A DNA stretch of 64,000 bases from Pythium myriotylum (lineage: Eukaryota; Oomycota; Peronosporomycetes; Pythiales; Pythiaceae): assembly GCA_023091665.1 (NCBI GenBank), contig JALJCQ010000012.1:1116001-1180000 (forward strand), in the 5' to 3' direction. This document shows, piece after piece, positions 52,761-62,867 of the stretch. A model generated the notes under the pieces. The model did no database searches. It was given only the letters and a program-made list of their open reading frames with translations, and had not been told where the DNA came from. The translations under genes and the position numbers were made by a program. Positions within the stretch are counted from its first letter, which is position 1. Each line of letters starts with the position of its first letter.

Positions 52761-55541
52761 TTACGCTGCCTCGCCAACCTTTCTCGTCGCCGAGTCTCGG
52801 AATGCAGCGAAGTCTACACCGGTCGAGCTATGATACTGCTGATCATCGGTGAGGAGGCGGGCCGTGAGCAAGTTTTCATCACTGAAGACCTTGAACTTTC
52901 GACGGATTTGACGACGAGTTGTGCGCTCGGTCTCCACTCGCTGGCCGAGCTTGCGACAAGCACAACGGTTTTCCATCAAGACATGGGAGCTGTGACTGCC
53001 TACGCGCTCTTGACCACCAACGATGAGCCCGTGGCAGCTCGATCCGGTCGAGTTTTGGTCTTGACGAAGCTTCTGTCGCTGAAGTTGCCGAGCTCTCTCG
53101 CTGAATGCAACAGGGGCCTGTGGGTTGCCACGCCCCGACGCACAACCACTCTCGTCTGCAAGGTCCATGACAATTAGTGGCTGACACAGTAAGATATGGT
53201 CCTCGTCGAAAAAGTATTGAGATCCCGAATACTCAAAGCCACGCGCATGCTTGGCGTGGTGAAGGAAGCCGCTGTCCATGAGCATGCTGCCGAGGCGAAT
53301 CGCCTCACTTTGAGATTCCACGAAGTCCCCGATCCGAAGCTTTTCAACAGCTTGTGTGCCAGCAAAACTGGTGTGGCTGCGTTGCCGCGTAGACTTCGAT
53401 GCTGTCTTCCCCGCTGTGGAGACTTGAACGCTGAGTTCTTCCATGAGCTCCAGAGCGAAAGTCGCGCACATCTCTTCTTGGATGGCCTGTAGCGACGCGA
53501 CGACAGCTTGCGCGGTGGGACGCTGTCGGGGATCCGCGTGCCAGGCAGACTCGATCAACTCGCGGAGACAAGGGTGGAGGAGATGATCCAAAACGGGGCG
53601 CTCGCCGGCGAACACAAGCTCAAAAATCTCCGAGTCACGTTGTCCGACTTCTCCACGTCGAAAACTTCCTTTCGTCTTGCTCGTGGTGGAGCCAAGCTGG
53701 TACTTGGTCATACCAGGATTTAATATGTCCCACATCGTCATCGCCAACGAATACACATCCGCAGCCTCTCCGTAGATAAAAGTCCCAGCGTGACGACCTT
53801 TGATGACCTCTGGGGCCACATACTGAGCTGTGCATTTGACAGAGCTCGCGACGACCCCGGGTATCTCGAGTACCGTCCTGCCTACCGAAGACAATGACGA
53901 CTGGATATCTCGTTCAATATTGGTTTTTGCCAGCGTTGCAGCCTCGGTTGGCCGGTGCTGATGGCCGCTGTTGGATCGAGCGGCTAGTGTTCGAGACGCC
54001 CCGAAGTCCGTGAGCTTGACTGTTCCTTCGTCATCCACCAAGAAATTGCTTGGTTTAATATCCCGATGGACAAACGGGGGAGAGAAGCTATGCAAGTACG
54101 CGACAGCTCGAGCCGCGTCAATCATGTAACCGATATTGATGAGAAACTGCTGACGACGCGGTGTGGGGATCACGCCCTGTCGAATCCAGTTGTGTTGGGC
54201 TTGCGTGACATCCACGAGCGAACCTTGGCACAGTTCGGTCACCAAGCAGATGTTCGGTGGACACACGCAGAGTCCGTGGAACTTGAGGATATTTGGATGC
54301 ACAAGGGAGCCGCACAATGCCGCCTCATGTGAGAACTCGGCGACTGTCTCTTCTGTGAACTCAGTCGGTGTGTAGATCTTGACAGCCACGGGTAGCTTCT
54401 TGGTGTGAAGAAAACCGCGGTACACTATTGCACCCAGACTCTCGACCGGCGAAGATATCGGCTCATAGAGCTGCAAGTGGGCAAAATCGATAATATACTT
54501 GCGGTGCATTTCGATGAGCACGTGGAATCCTTGCGAGGAGACGCGCTCGTCTACTCGTGCGTTCTTGCGACGAAAAATCGCCTGGAGCTCGACAGCTCGC
54601 TTGCCGATTCCTCGCCAGTGTTCCGTGTCGGCACGAAGAACGCGCCACACGAAAATTGGCAAACATGTCGAGTATACTGTAATGACCCACCCTAGCGCGG
54701 TTGCCGTATGGACGTAGTTCTGGCGAAAAGTCTCGCCTGTCGTGAACACGAGCAGCATCATAGAGATGATGTAGCCACTGAACTCGCGCATGGTCTGTTT
54801 ACTCGCCCGCGCTGGTGGGAAGACGAAGCGATACGTGAAGTAAAGCAGCACTGGAGTGCGCGAGGCAACCAAAACCCAGTAGTACATACGCTCTCTGTCT
54901 TTGGCGCCGTAGGAGTTCATAACCCAAACAATTGGCACCGTGTAGATCGACATCAAGAGCGCCTGAACCACTGCGCGAGAGAGCGCGCGCATGGAGAGAC
55001 TCGGCTGCTGCAAAAAGATCGGGACGAGCACGAAGTTGAGTTGTTTACCAGCGTACATGATTTCGATCGAAACTCGCGTGAGGTACACGAGGTAGTCGTT
55101 CGATGCGAGCATTACGCCGTACGCCACGAGGTATAGCAGGTTGACGCCGCAGAGGAGCCAAAGCAGGGGTTCAAACGCAGGTAGCACGATCTTCCGGATG
55201 GCTTCGGTGTCCCCGCTCAGCGCGAGGGTCCGGTTCCGGCGAATGCGGAGGAGAAGTAGGCCGCACGTCGTCATCATGAGCAAGAAGACGAGCATGAGCG
55301 TGAGCGACAAGCCGGTGGCTGATTTTTTCACCTCATGGAGAATCGACTCGATGACACCAAGTTGGGCCTGGTAGATCTGCTCCTGTGTGAGTCCTTGGAA
55401 TGGCGGGAAGTTGGTGCCACTGAGAAGACTGCCCAGATACGGATTATAGGGGGCATCAAAAATTGGCGGCTCTGGTAGCGGAGGAAGCGTTGGGTGGATG
55501 GGTCCTGGGCCTGAGGAGCTGTTGGAAGGATGGCGCAGCAT
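52761..55541 (-). CDS. Seven-transmembrane receptor fused to TKL-like kinase and DEP domain, copy B1
   Basis: 926 aa in one exon from the ATG at 55541 (MLRHPSNSSSGPGPIHPTLP). An outside segment of about 80 residues with PEPPIFDAPYNPYLG precedes seven helices (LTLMLVFLLMMTTCGLLLL, FEPLLWLLCGVNLLYLVAYG, LNFVLVPIFL, LLMSIYTVPIVWVM, VLLYFTYRFVFPPA, YIISMMLLVFTTGE and ITVYSTCLPIFVWRVL). The linker RADTEHWRGIGKRAVELQ and HVLIEMHRKYIIDFAHLQL is conserved. In the kinase domain the glycine loop is degenerate (SPVESLGAIVYRG), but VAVKIY, FVHRDIKPSNFLVD and VKLTDFGASR are present, so activity is plausible but unsure. A DEP-like domain is near 724-780 (GSMLMDSGFLHHAKHARGF). The tail has RCACRKLGQR and ENLLTARLL. 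Closest local relative is copy B2 at 62868. Confidence 0.88.
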   Translation of the reverse strand: MLRHPSNSSSGPGPIHPTLPPLPEPPIFDAPYNPYLGSLLSGTNFPPFQGLTQEQIYQAQLGVIESILHEVKKSATGLSLTLMLVFLLMMTTCGLLLLRIRRNRTLALSGDTEAIRKIVLPAFEPLLWLLCGVNLLYLVAYGVMLASNDYLVYLTRVSIEIMYAGKQLNFVLVPIFLQQPSLSMRALSRAVVQALLMSIYTVPIVWVMNSYGAKDRERMYYWVLVASRTPVLLYFTYRFVFPPARASKQTMREFSGYIISMMLLVFTTGETFRQNYVHTATALGWVITVYSTCLPIFVWRVLRADTEHWRGIGKRAVELQAIFRRKNARVDERVSSQGFHVLIEMHRKYIIDFAHLQLYEPISSPVESLGAIVYRGFLHTKKLPVAVKIYTPTEFTEETVAEFSHEAALCGSLVHPNILKFHGLCVCPPNICLVTELCQGSLVDVTQAQHNWIRQGVIPTPRRQQFLINIGYMIDAARAVAYLHSFSPPFVHRDIKPSNFLVDDEGTVKLTDFGASRTLAARSNSGHQHRPTEAATLAKTNIERDIQSSLSSVGRTVLEIPGVVASSVKCTAQYVAPEVIKGRHAGTFIYGEAADVYSLAMTMWDILNPGMTKYQLGSTTSKTKGSFRRGEVGQRDSEIFELVFAGERPVLDHLLHPCLRELIESAWHADPRQRPTAQAVVASLQAIQEEMCATFALELMEELSVQVSTAGKTASKSTRQRSHTSFAGTQAVEKLRIGDFVESQSEAIRLGSMLMDSGFLHHAKHARGFEYSGSQYFFDEDHILLCQPLIVMDLADESGCASGRGNPQAPVAFSERARQLQRQKLRQDQNSTGSSCHGLIVGGQERVGSHSSHVLMENRCACRKLGQRVETERTTRRQIRRKFKVFSDENLLTARLLTDDQQYHSSTGVDFAAFRDSATRKVGEAA

Positions 55542-55954
55542 TGAAGAAGATGGCAATATCCGAACTGATCACCAGCTTAGGTTTCTCCGATCCCTCGGTC
55601 GAGTACCTTCTGCTGATGGTGTGTTGGAGGGCGACCCCTCGAACATCAAAGTTCAGCACCCAGAAACGCCTGATATGTAAGACTCAACGGCAACGAAAGA
55701 ACGGGGTCCCGTGATTTTGTTGAGCTGAAGACGTTTTTGCACACCGGTGGAGATGCTTTGACCCTGTGTTTTGTGTTCTGTGCTATGGAAGAAAAATGGA
55801 GACGGAAGATATGATACAGCCAGTCAGTTTCTCAGAGAGCTGAACCGAGACGATGTGGTGTTCCTAGGTGAACGTACCGAGAATGATGTGCATTTTTATT
55901 CATGAAGCGATATTTTGATATGTTTCCGTTTTAAAAGAGAGGTGGCTAGACGCC
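55542..55954. other. Spacer between receptor kinase B1 and the second LRR gene
   Basis: Promoter side of copy B1 and 3' side of the LRR gene. No gene seen. Confidence 0.5.
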
Positions 55955-58356
55955 TCAGCTCGCTGTACACCCGAGCCACGCCTCGTGGACCGGATCACAC
56001 GGCTTGCCGATGCGAAGGGCAATCTGCTCTTGGCGCATCTTGATCGCGAATGGGCTTGGATTGCACGAGACGGGCATCCATCGCGGGTTGTAGCACATGC
56101 CCTGGCCGTAGCCCGGTACTGTGCACTCGCGGAACATCGTGCCATTGCACTGCAGCATGTCAGCTCGCGTGGGAGGCATCTCGAGCTGGATGGGCTGCAG
56201 CACGCCCTGGCACGTTGTATCCTTGAATTTGACAAAAGCCCCTCGAGTGGCCTCCGAGGCAGCCTGGTCGGCGCTTAAACACTGGCTGACAGCCGGCTTA
56301 TCCCACAGTAGGTTATACTTGCACAGAGGGCTCTCGAGATCGCAATGACCCAGGAAGCCGTTGCAGCAGAAAGCGCCTCGCTCCACCACAATGAATATCT
56401 TGAGCTTCTTCAGGTTGTCGAGCTGAGGGAAAGTGATGAGACTCGGCATGTTGCCGATCATGAGTCGTTCGACGTTGTAGAGTTTGTCGAAGCTCGGAAA
56501 GGCCTCCATGGAGAGCATAATCCCGAGAGAGATGGAACGGACGTTGACGAGCCCGTCGAAAGAAGGGAGTTTCGTCATGCGGTGCAGTGCGATATGAATG
56601 AGCAGGAGCTTATCCATCTTGTCGAAGAGATTATCCGGGAGGCTGTGGAGCGATTCTTGCGATGTTGGTCCCGAGTCCTTCCCTTCAATGTGGCTGCAAT
56701 AAACTGGCATTGGGTGGTAACTGTGCAAACAGTGCAGACGCAAATACTCACAGGAATTCGAGATTCGTAAGGTCACGGAACCAATCCGGTAGTGTCCGCG
56801 TGTTCGTGTAATAGAGCGATCTGTCGAACAGCGAAAAGTCAGTGAGCCACCATCCACCTCTCATTGCATCTCGGTCACCTACACGTGTTTGAGGTTCTTG
56901 CAGCCGCGAACCTCTTCTGGCACTGTCTCGAGTCCCCGATTCACGAGCTGCAGTGTCTGCAGGAAGCCCAAGTTTGCGAGCTGGCTGATCTTGGTCACGC
57001 GGCTAGGAGGGGTGACCCAGTCTTCGTAGAAGGCGACCTCCAGTTCTCGATCGATGATCGAGATGCATGGGCAACGCGAGTGATCATCTTTCTCTCGATC
57101 GTAGATCCATCGGTGCGCGAACTGAGCGCATTCAGGGTGCATCGCGCACGCCTCTCTCGATGTGCGGAGACTCTCTTCCGTGGACACGATGATTGCGATG
57201 AACAGCAGCGCGTACGCCGCCGAGAAGAAGCGGTTCTTTTTTGGGTACACGTTCCGGTGGTTCTGTACTCCCTCGAGCTGAGATTGCAGCAGCTGTGCAA
57301 GCTCAATGAAGCGGTGGCAAAGAGATATGTTCGTGCCGACGCGCGTGAAGATCTTAAGAGCCGAGTCGATGCGCAAGGAGTCAAGCACGTGGCGAACAAG
57401 CTCCACCCGCGATGGGTCAGCGACGATGATCGCAAATCGCTCAAAGAACCCAACTGGGAAAATTGTCTGGTTCACACCGAAGAGCGGCCTATCGAAGTTG
57501 AAGAGATACTTGGCGTAGAGTACTTCAATGATTGGGAAGATTACTGCGACCACGAGATCGAAGCCCGTGTCGCTCAGCACGTGGACACGCCCCATGTTCT
57601 CAAATGGCAACACCGAGAAAATGAAGCTCGTGAGCGCGTTCAGTGCGACGATTGCCGCGAAGAGCACGCACAAACCCACGGGCATACCGTCCTCCAAGAA
57701 CTGCGCCAGCACCACGCATTGCACGAAAATCTCAGCGAACTTAATCGCTGACGCCTATTTGAGCGAACAGAGAACGTTCTCGTAAGACCGAGGTATGTGG
57801 ATGATTTATACGAGCACTGACTCACCATTCGTCGACGTGTCGAGCTTTTTGCGTCAAACACCTCCAGCATAACCTGACTGGCGAGACGCTTGGCTGTCTC
57901 AGTTCTCGAGGACTTGATCGAGTTGTATTCAGCACGCTCTGTGTTGATGGCTGCGTTGCTGTTCGTGACCTTGGCACGGAGATTTCCGAGCGTCGAGCTG
58001 GAGACGCGGTGGTGCGCAACGAGGCGCCCACGACGCAGCATGACAACGATCTTGGTCATCGTGACCACGTATCCGATTGCGACGCAGCCGAGACCGGCAA
58101 CACCGACGCCAACGATGACCGGCGGCGGATTGCTCATGAGCCAGAATGTGCCATAGTCAAAGTCGGCCGTGTCCATCAGTGCATTGACCGTCGTTGTCGG
58201 GTCTGCTGTTAGTGTTAGGATCCACAGCAGCCACATTAGACAGAGCAAAATCAGCACGAGAACTCCAGCGGCTGGCAAGCGGTCCACCAGCCACTTCTTT
58301 CTGGTCAGTGGCAACTTCGCCTTCTCTGATGAATCCACTGGCGCAGCTGCTCGCAT
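55955..58356 (-). CDS. Multi-pass transmembrane protein with LRR-like, cysteine-rich ectodomain, copy 2
   Basis: At least four exons: 57826-58356, 57754 to about 56877, one near 56840-56756 (LYYTNTRTLPDWFRDLTNLE), and one from about 56730 to 55955. The start is MRAAAPVDSSEKAKLPLTRK. Membrane helices include GVLVLILLCLMWLLWILTLT, VIVGVGVAGLGCVAIGYVV, VGLCVLFAAIVALNALTSFI, GFDLVVAVIFPIIEVLYA and FFSAAYALLFIAIIVSTE. After the last comes an LRR region (LANLGFLQTLQLVNRGLETV, LPSFDGLVNVRSISL, YNVERLMIGNMPSLITFPQL). The end is cysteine-rich (FCCNGFLGHCDLESPLCKYN, then ECTVPGYGQGMCYN and KPCDPVHEAWLGC), which could be disulfide-bonded and extracellular. No kinase domain. Same plan as 49137-51419. Confidence 0.8.
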
Positions 58357-59431
58357 ATCGCTCGACGGCTCTAAGCGCCCTGCGATGGCCGGAGTACGAG
58401 ACTAGCCAAATTGTCTCCCATGATGTAAACGACGCAAGTTACTTTGGACGGCGCCCTTTGAATGAAAAATACTGCGGAACCTCAGTCACCCTACGTCACT
58501 TGTGTCTTCGCCGTCAATGCCCAGAAGTTCGTCTCGTTGCCGTGTCGTCACTAAACTCCCTTCATAGACTTGAAGTGACGAGCTATCTGAGTGTCTTGGG
58601 CGCGAATCGAAGAGTGACCCTAACGGCCATACGCAGATGAACGAGAAGAAGGGAAAGGCGCATGAGAAGTTGCAGTCTCTGAGATCAGGAGCTTAGAGTG
58701 CGGGGCTATTTCCAGCACTTGTCGTAACCACATGCTAGCCTCTGCGACCGCTTTCGTGTATTGTTTGTCGTTGACCAATCGGATCAGGTGGTCTGCAGAA
58801 AGATGAGCGTTGTCAACCCCCTCCAATCGGCATGCCGCTGGCAGTGCCAGTTAGGGTGAGCTCCCAAAGAATGTGCAAGACCAGAAAGCTAACAGACCAA
58901 AAAGATCTAAGCCCGTGCAATTCGAGCACCCACCGCACGTGGCTTGTCGCCCACCGTCTCCTGGGAAGAAGTATTCTTAGGATGCGAGCTCTCATCGTTC
59001 GCTATCTGGCCGGCTCACAGACGGACCGTTTACCGAGCGAGGGATTTTGGCGGGACTCTAGGTTAGGGGCGCCCGCTGAATGAGCCTCTGCTCTTGCATG
59101 GCTCAGATGTGCACATGTAGCTGAACACCTTCTCGCATCACGCAGCTCATAACTGATTCCAAGCTCTTGCGGCGATAATGGTGCAAGTTCGTCATGCATA
59201 GTCATGACTCACATCGAGTCCGTGGTACGTCTATTGTCGTTGTCGTTTTCTCCTCGCGGGGCCCTTCTTCATATCGACGGCATCGGATTTCGGCGTGAGG
59301 TGAGCCCAACTTTCGATGCCGGTTTCAAGTAAGGAAGAGAGAGACCCATGATATTTTTTCTATCCTCCAGTATCTTCACAAGCTTTACCGTGGTTGACTC
59401 GTCAGAGCTCGTTAGGATTTACTCATTGAAG
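58357..59431. other. Gene-poor spacer with short minus-strand frames
   Basis: 1.1 kb. Minus-strand frames at 58813-58995 (HVRWVLELHGLRSFWSVSF..., hydrophobic) and 58620-58826 (MEGVDNAHLSADHLIRLVND...) could be relics of another transmembrane gene's 5' end, but neither is long enough to support. No other feature seen. Confidence 0.35.
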
Positions 59432-61993
59432 CTACTCCTGAATACGCTCATCGCCAAGCCCAACCCAATCAAAGTCACTCAATCCTGTTTTGGTCGAGTA
59501 ACTGCCCGTTTCTTCGTGCGGTGCGAGGAACGAGGCGGTGAGCACGTCGACCTCTGCGATGGTCGGCACCTTCTTGCGACGGAATCGGTGGCGTCTGCTT
59601 GATTTCAAATCGTGGGTAAGTCGCTGACCATGCTTTCGGCACGCGCACGGAGGAACACGACTGGAGACCGTCGATGGGACCGTCTCGGACGTCGGAGTGA
59701 GACCTCGACGTCGCCGATATCCAAACGATGAACTATGACTACGACTGCAAGGACGTGACGTCGCTGGTCGTGGTCCTCCAGAGCTACTGCCGTTGAAATG
59801 GAACCGGTCGTGAGTGCCGCCACCGCCATTTCTAAGAGGTTGGCAGAGTCTGATTGCGTCTTCGTCCAAGTAAAACGCCTCCTCGTTATCAGTGAACCCG
59901 TGGGCGTGCTTGGCGTGGTGTAAGAAGCCAGCATCCATCCACATTCGCCCCATCCGCAAGGCCTCGGCGACGTTTGCGACGTATCGATTCGATCGCAAAT
60001 GCTCGACGGTGTCGAACCCAGTGAACATTCCCGTCGGAACCGGATTCGTCTGCCCGTCTCCAGATCCATCTTCTTCAGAAACTAGTAGCACGAGGCTCTC
60101 GGCACCAAAGTCATCAAGGCATGCGACGATACTCTGGGCGCAAACCTCCTCCTGGATCGTCTCAAGGATACTCACCATCTCGTGGGCAGTCGGACGCAAC
60201 CGAGGGTCCTCGTGCCAACCACTACAGATCAGCTCTCGCAGTGTCGGGTGGACATCGGGCGAGACGTCGGGGCGCTTGCCGTCAAGGACAGCCTGGAAAA
60301 CGTGCAGGTGGTTGTTCGTGCAGCCTGGATACCGCTCTTCTCCTGGATGCAGGATGTCCCACATCGTCATCGCCAACGAGTACACGTCGGCTGCTTCTCC
60401 GTAGCAGGCGAAGCCGCCCTTGCCATTAATCAGCTCTGGTGCCATGTACTCAACCGTGCCCTTGACAGTCATCTGCTGGGCAGTTTCGCGCACCTGGAGG
60501 ACTGTCGGCGACGGGAGGCTCGTGACGGCTGTGAAGCGATCGTCGGGCTCGATTACCATGCCCGTCGATGAGCTCCGTGTCGCCTCGCCGCTAGAGGTCA
60601 CGGCCCGAGACTCGCCAAAGTCAGAGAGCTTGACGTTGTGATCGCTGTCGACCAAGAAATTAGCCGGCTTGATATCTCGGTGGATGAAGCTGGGCGAGAA
60701 GCTGTGGAGATACGCGACTGCGCGTGCGGCGTCGAGCATGTAGCCAACGTTGATGCTCACAGTCTGGCGGACGACTTGGGTGGCCTCCAGTCGTTGGTTT
60801 GAAAGCACCACACTGTCAAGGCTACCCTGGCATAGTTCGAAGACGAGGCAGATCGTCGGAGGATACACGCAGAGACCGTGAAAGGTGACGATGTTTGGAT
60901 GGTGGAGAGCTCCGCACAGTGCCGCTTCCTGGGAAAAGCTCGCCACAACCTCGTCCGTGAGTGTTCGCGGAGTGTACACTTTGGTGGCGACGGGCGTGCG
61001 CGAGTGGAGCAGACCGTTGTAGACGACAGCGCTGGCGCCGACGCCGATCTTGCGTTTGAGCTCTAGGTACGCGAAGTCGATTAGCAGCTTACGGTGCATC
61101 TCGATCAGCAAGTGGAGGCCCTGTGAGGAAACATGCTCGTGAACGCGGTTGCGCGACCGTAAGACATGCTGCAGCGCGCACGCTCGCTGGCCCATGCCTC
61201 TCCAGTGCTCAGTGTCAGCTCGCAGCACGCGCCAGATCAAAAGGGGGCACAGTCCCGCCCACAGCAATGCGCCGTTGGTGACGACGTAGCCCGAGTCGCG
61301 GTACCCCGCGTGAAAGAGCTCGTTCGCGGTGATCGACAACCCCTGGTACACAAAGGTGAACGCGCAGAACTCACGGATCGTTTTCTTCGAGGCACGTGTC
61401 GGTGGGTACAAGCAAATGTAGACGTAGCCCGCGACCAGTAGCAACCTCAGCACGCGTTGGACGACGTAGTACAGATCCGCTTTGCTCGGGTCGCCCCAAG
61501 TGGCCGTGTAGACGACGAACGGTAGCGTGTAGGTGGCGAGAACGAGCGAGATCAGCACGCAGCGTCGAAGTGCTGGGATACTCACGGACTTCTGGTGCAT
61601 GGACACCATGACCAACAGGAACACGAACTGGCGGCCGCAGTAGAAGCATTCAGCAGCAACCTTGGAGGGTCCTGATTCGAAGACATCCAAGACGAGCAGC
61701 AGAAAGAGCGTGAGCGTGAAGGTCCCTGTCGTCGCCCCCAAGATCCATAGCAAGGGCTCGAAAGCCGGCAGGATCACTCGCTGTGCCGCGCTGCTGTTGC
61801 CCTTGAGGGCGTCCGATCGGTTGTGTCGCAGATGAGCGATGAGCACGAAACTGAGGAAGCACATGAGTCCATAGCCTAGCACCATGATGACCTGCACGGT
61901 GTCGGCACTGGGGTTCATTAGTGGCCGTTGGATAAACATTGTCGGCGTGCCGATGCTTGGGTAATCTGAGAGGCTCGAGCTCGAGTTATTCAT
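59432..61993 (-). CDS. Seven-transmembrane receptor fused to TKL-like kinase and DEP domain, copy A2
   Basis: 853 aa in one exon from the ATG at 61993 (MNNSSSSLSDYPSIGTPTMF); an in-frame ATG at 62239 would add 82 residues. It is close in length and sequence to copy A1. Helices include IMVLGYGLMCFLSFVLIAHL, FEPLLWILGATTGTFTLTLF, FVFLLVMVSM, VLISLVLATYTLPFVVYTA, LRLLLVAGYVYICLYPP, FCAFTFVYQGLSITA and TNGALLWAGLCPLLIWRVL. The linker has RADTEHWRGMGQRACALQ. The kinase is complete: IGVGASAVVYNG, VATKVY, FIHRDIKPANFLVD, VKLSDFGESR, YMAPELI and YGEAADVYSLAMTMWD. A DEP-like domain (GRMWMDAGFLHHAKHAHGF) lies near 660-711, followed by a Ser/Arg-rich stretch and the tail PPCACRKHGQR and VDVLTASFL. It is head-to-head with copy B2. 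Confidence 0.88.
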   Translation of the reverse strand: MNNSSSSLSDYPSIGTPTMFIQRPLMNPSADTVQVIMVLGYGLMCFLSFVLIAHLRHNRSDALKGNSSAAQRVILPAFEPLLWILGATTGTFTLTLFLLLVLDVFESGPSKVAAECFYCGRQFVFLLVMVSMHQKSVSIPALRRCVLISLVLATYTLPFVVYTATWGDPSKADLYYVVQRVLRLLLVAGYVYICLYPPTRASKKTIREFCAFTFVYQGLSITANELFHAGYRDSGYVVTNGALLWAGLCPLLIWRVLRADTEHWRGMGQRACALQHVLRSRNRVHEHVSSQGLHLLIEMHRKLLIDFAYLELKRKIGVGASAVVYNGLLHSRTPVATKVYTPRTLTDEVVASFSQEAALCGALHHPNIVTFHGLCVYPPTICLVFELCQGSLDSVVLSNQRLEATQVVRQTVSINVGYMLDAARAVAYLHSFSPSFIHRDIKPANFLVDSDHNVKLSDFGESRAVTSSGEATRSSSTGMVIEPDDRFTAVTSLPSPTVLQVRETAQQMTVKGTVEYMAPELINGKGGFACYGEAADVYSLAMTMWDILHPGEERYPGCTNNHLHVFQAVLDGKRPDVSPDVHPTLRELICSGWHEDPRLRPTAHEMVSILETIQEEVCAQSIVACLDDFGAESLVLLVSEEDGSGDGQTNPVPTGMFTGFDTVEHLRSNRYVANVAEALRMGRMWMDAGFLHHAKHAHGFTDNEEAFYLDEDAIRLCQPLRNGGGGTHDRFHFNGSSSGGPRPATSRPCSRSHSSSFGYRRRRGLTPTSETVPSTVSSRVPPCACRKHGQRLTHDLKSSRRHRFRRKKVPTIAEVDVLTASFLAPHEETGSYSTKTGLSDFDWVGLGDERIQE

Positions 61994-62867
61994 CTCAGTC
62001 GTGCGATGTTGTTGGAATAGATGGCCGACAAATGGTGTGGGGCCGGGTCGACTTGCGGAATGTGGTGGCGATTGTAGACTACAGCCGTCCAGAATATCTT
62101 GGAGTTCGAAGAAAAGGCTCGGGACAGATCTAGGGTGTGCACTGAGAGTGTGCGAGAGAGAATAATAACAGAACGATCGACTTGCACTGGCTTCAGGTTT
62201 CGCTGACCATCCATACAAGAGCCTCCAAAAGCGTTTCACGCGACCCGTCGCTACTGCAAAGAGGGGAAAGCACGCCCTCTTCTCATCACTGCTCTTGCGT
62301 CGCCAAATATCAAGACGTGCACAAGTGTGTAGGACAAAAACGATAAGCTTTATATATCTTGAAGAGCTACAACCGTCTGACCTTTCAAGATCGTGATACC
62401 AATTCGAATTGAGTCATCTACCTACTCGATGGATTTTTGGCACACGGATGGAGATGCTCTTGACGTCTGCGCCAAATGTACACTGTAGTGGAGAGACTAC
62501 ACGTGTGAAGGTGGCAAAAATTAGAAGCATGAAAACTGCACCAGTCAGAGAACAGCTTGCAACTTTGGTGGAACTCAGTTTGTACTGAACTCAAGTGCAT
62601 TGTCGTCCAACGGCTTGCAGTGAAACGGCCGCGGAGTGAGATCCTCGTGTTCTCGGAAGTCGGTCTTCCTTCCACCGAATATGCGGGAGCTGCGATTGTT
62701 GAACATCGAAGATGGGGGATTTATCGAGCGACGGGGACAGCAAATTGAAGCTGGCCAGATGGGAGAAGATCGTTGGCTGGTAGTCTCTATTGTCTTGCGC
62801 TGATGCTATGCGCTTGCGCCTTCTCCAGAGATTCAATCCGCCCCACTCGCTAACTCTCTCTTTCACA
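61994..62867. other. Divergent promoter region of two receptor-kinase genes
   Basis: 874 bp between the oppositely transcribed copies A2 and B2. It should hold both promoters and 5' UTRs. An AT-rich patch near 62345-62360 (AAGCTTTATATATCTTG) is TATA-like. No gene is supported. Confidence 0.45.

Noticed and set aside
56864..57751. 295-codon plus-strand frame opposite the second LRR gene
   Set aside because: It is charged, His/Glu/Arg-rich and complementary to membrane helices of the minus-strand gene.
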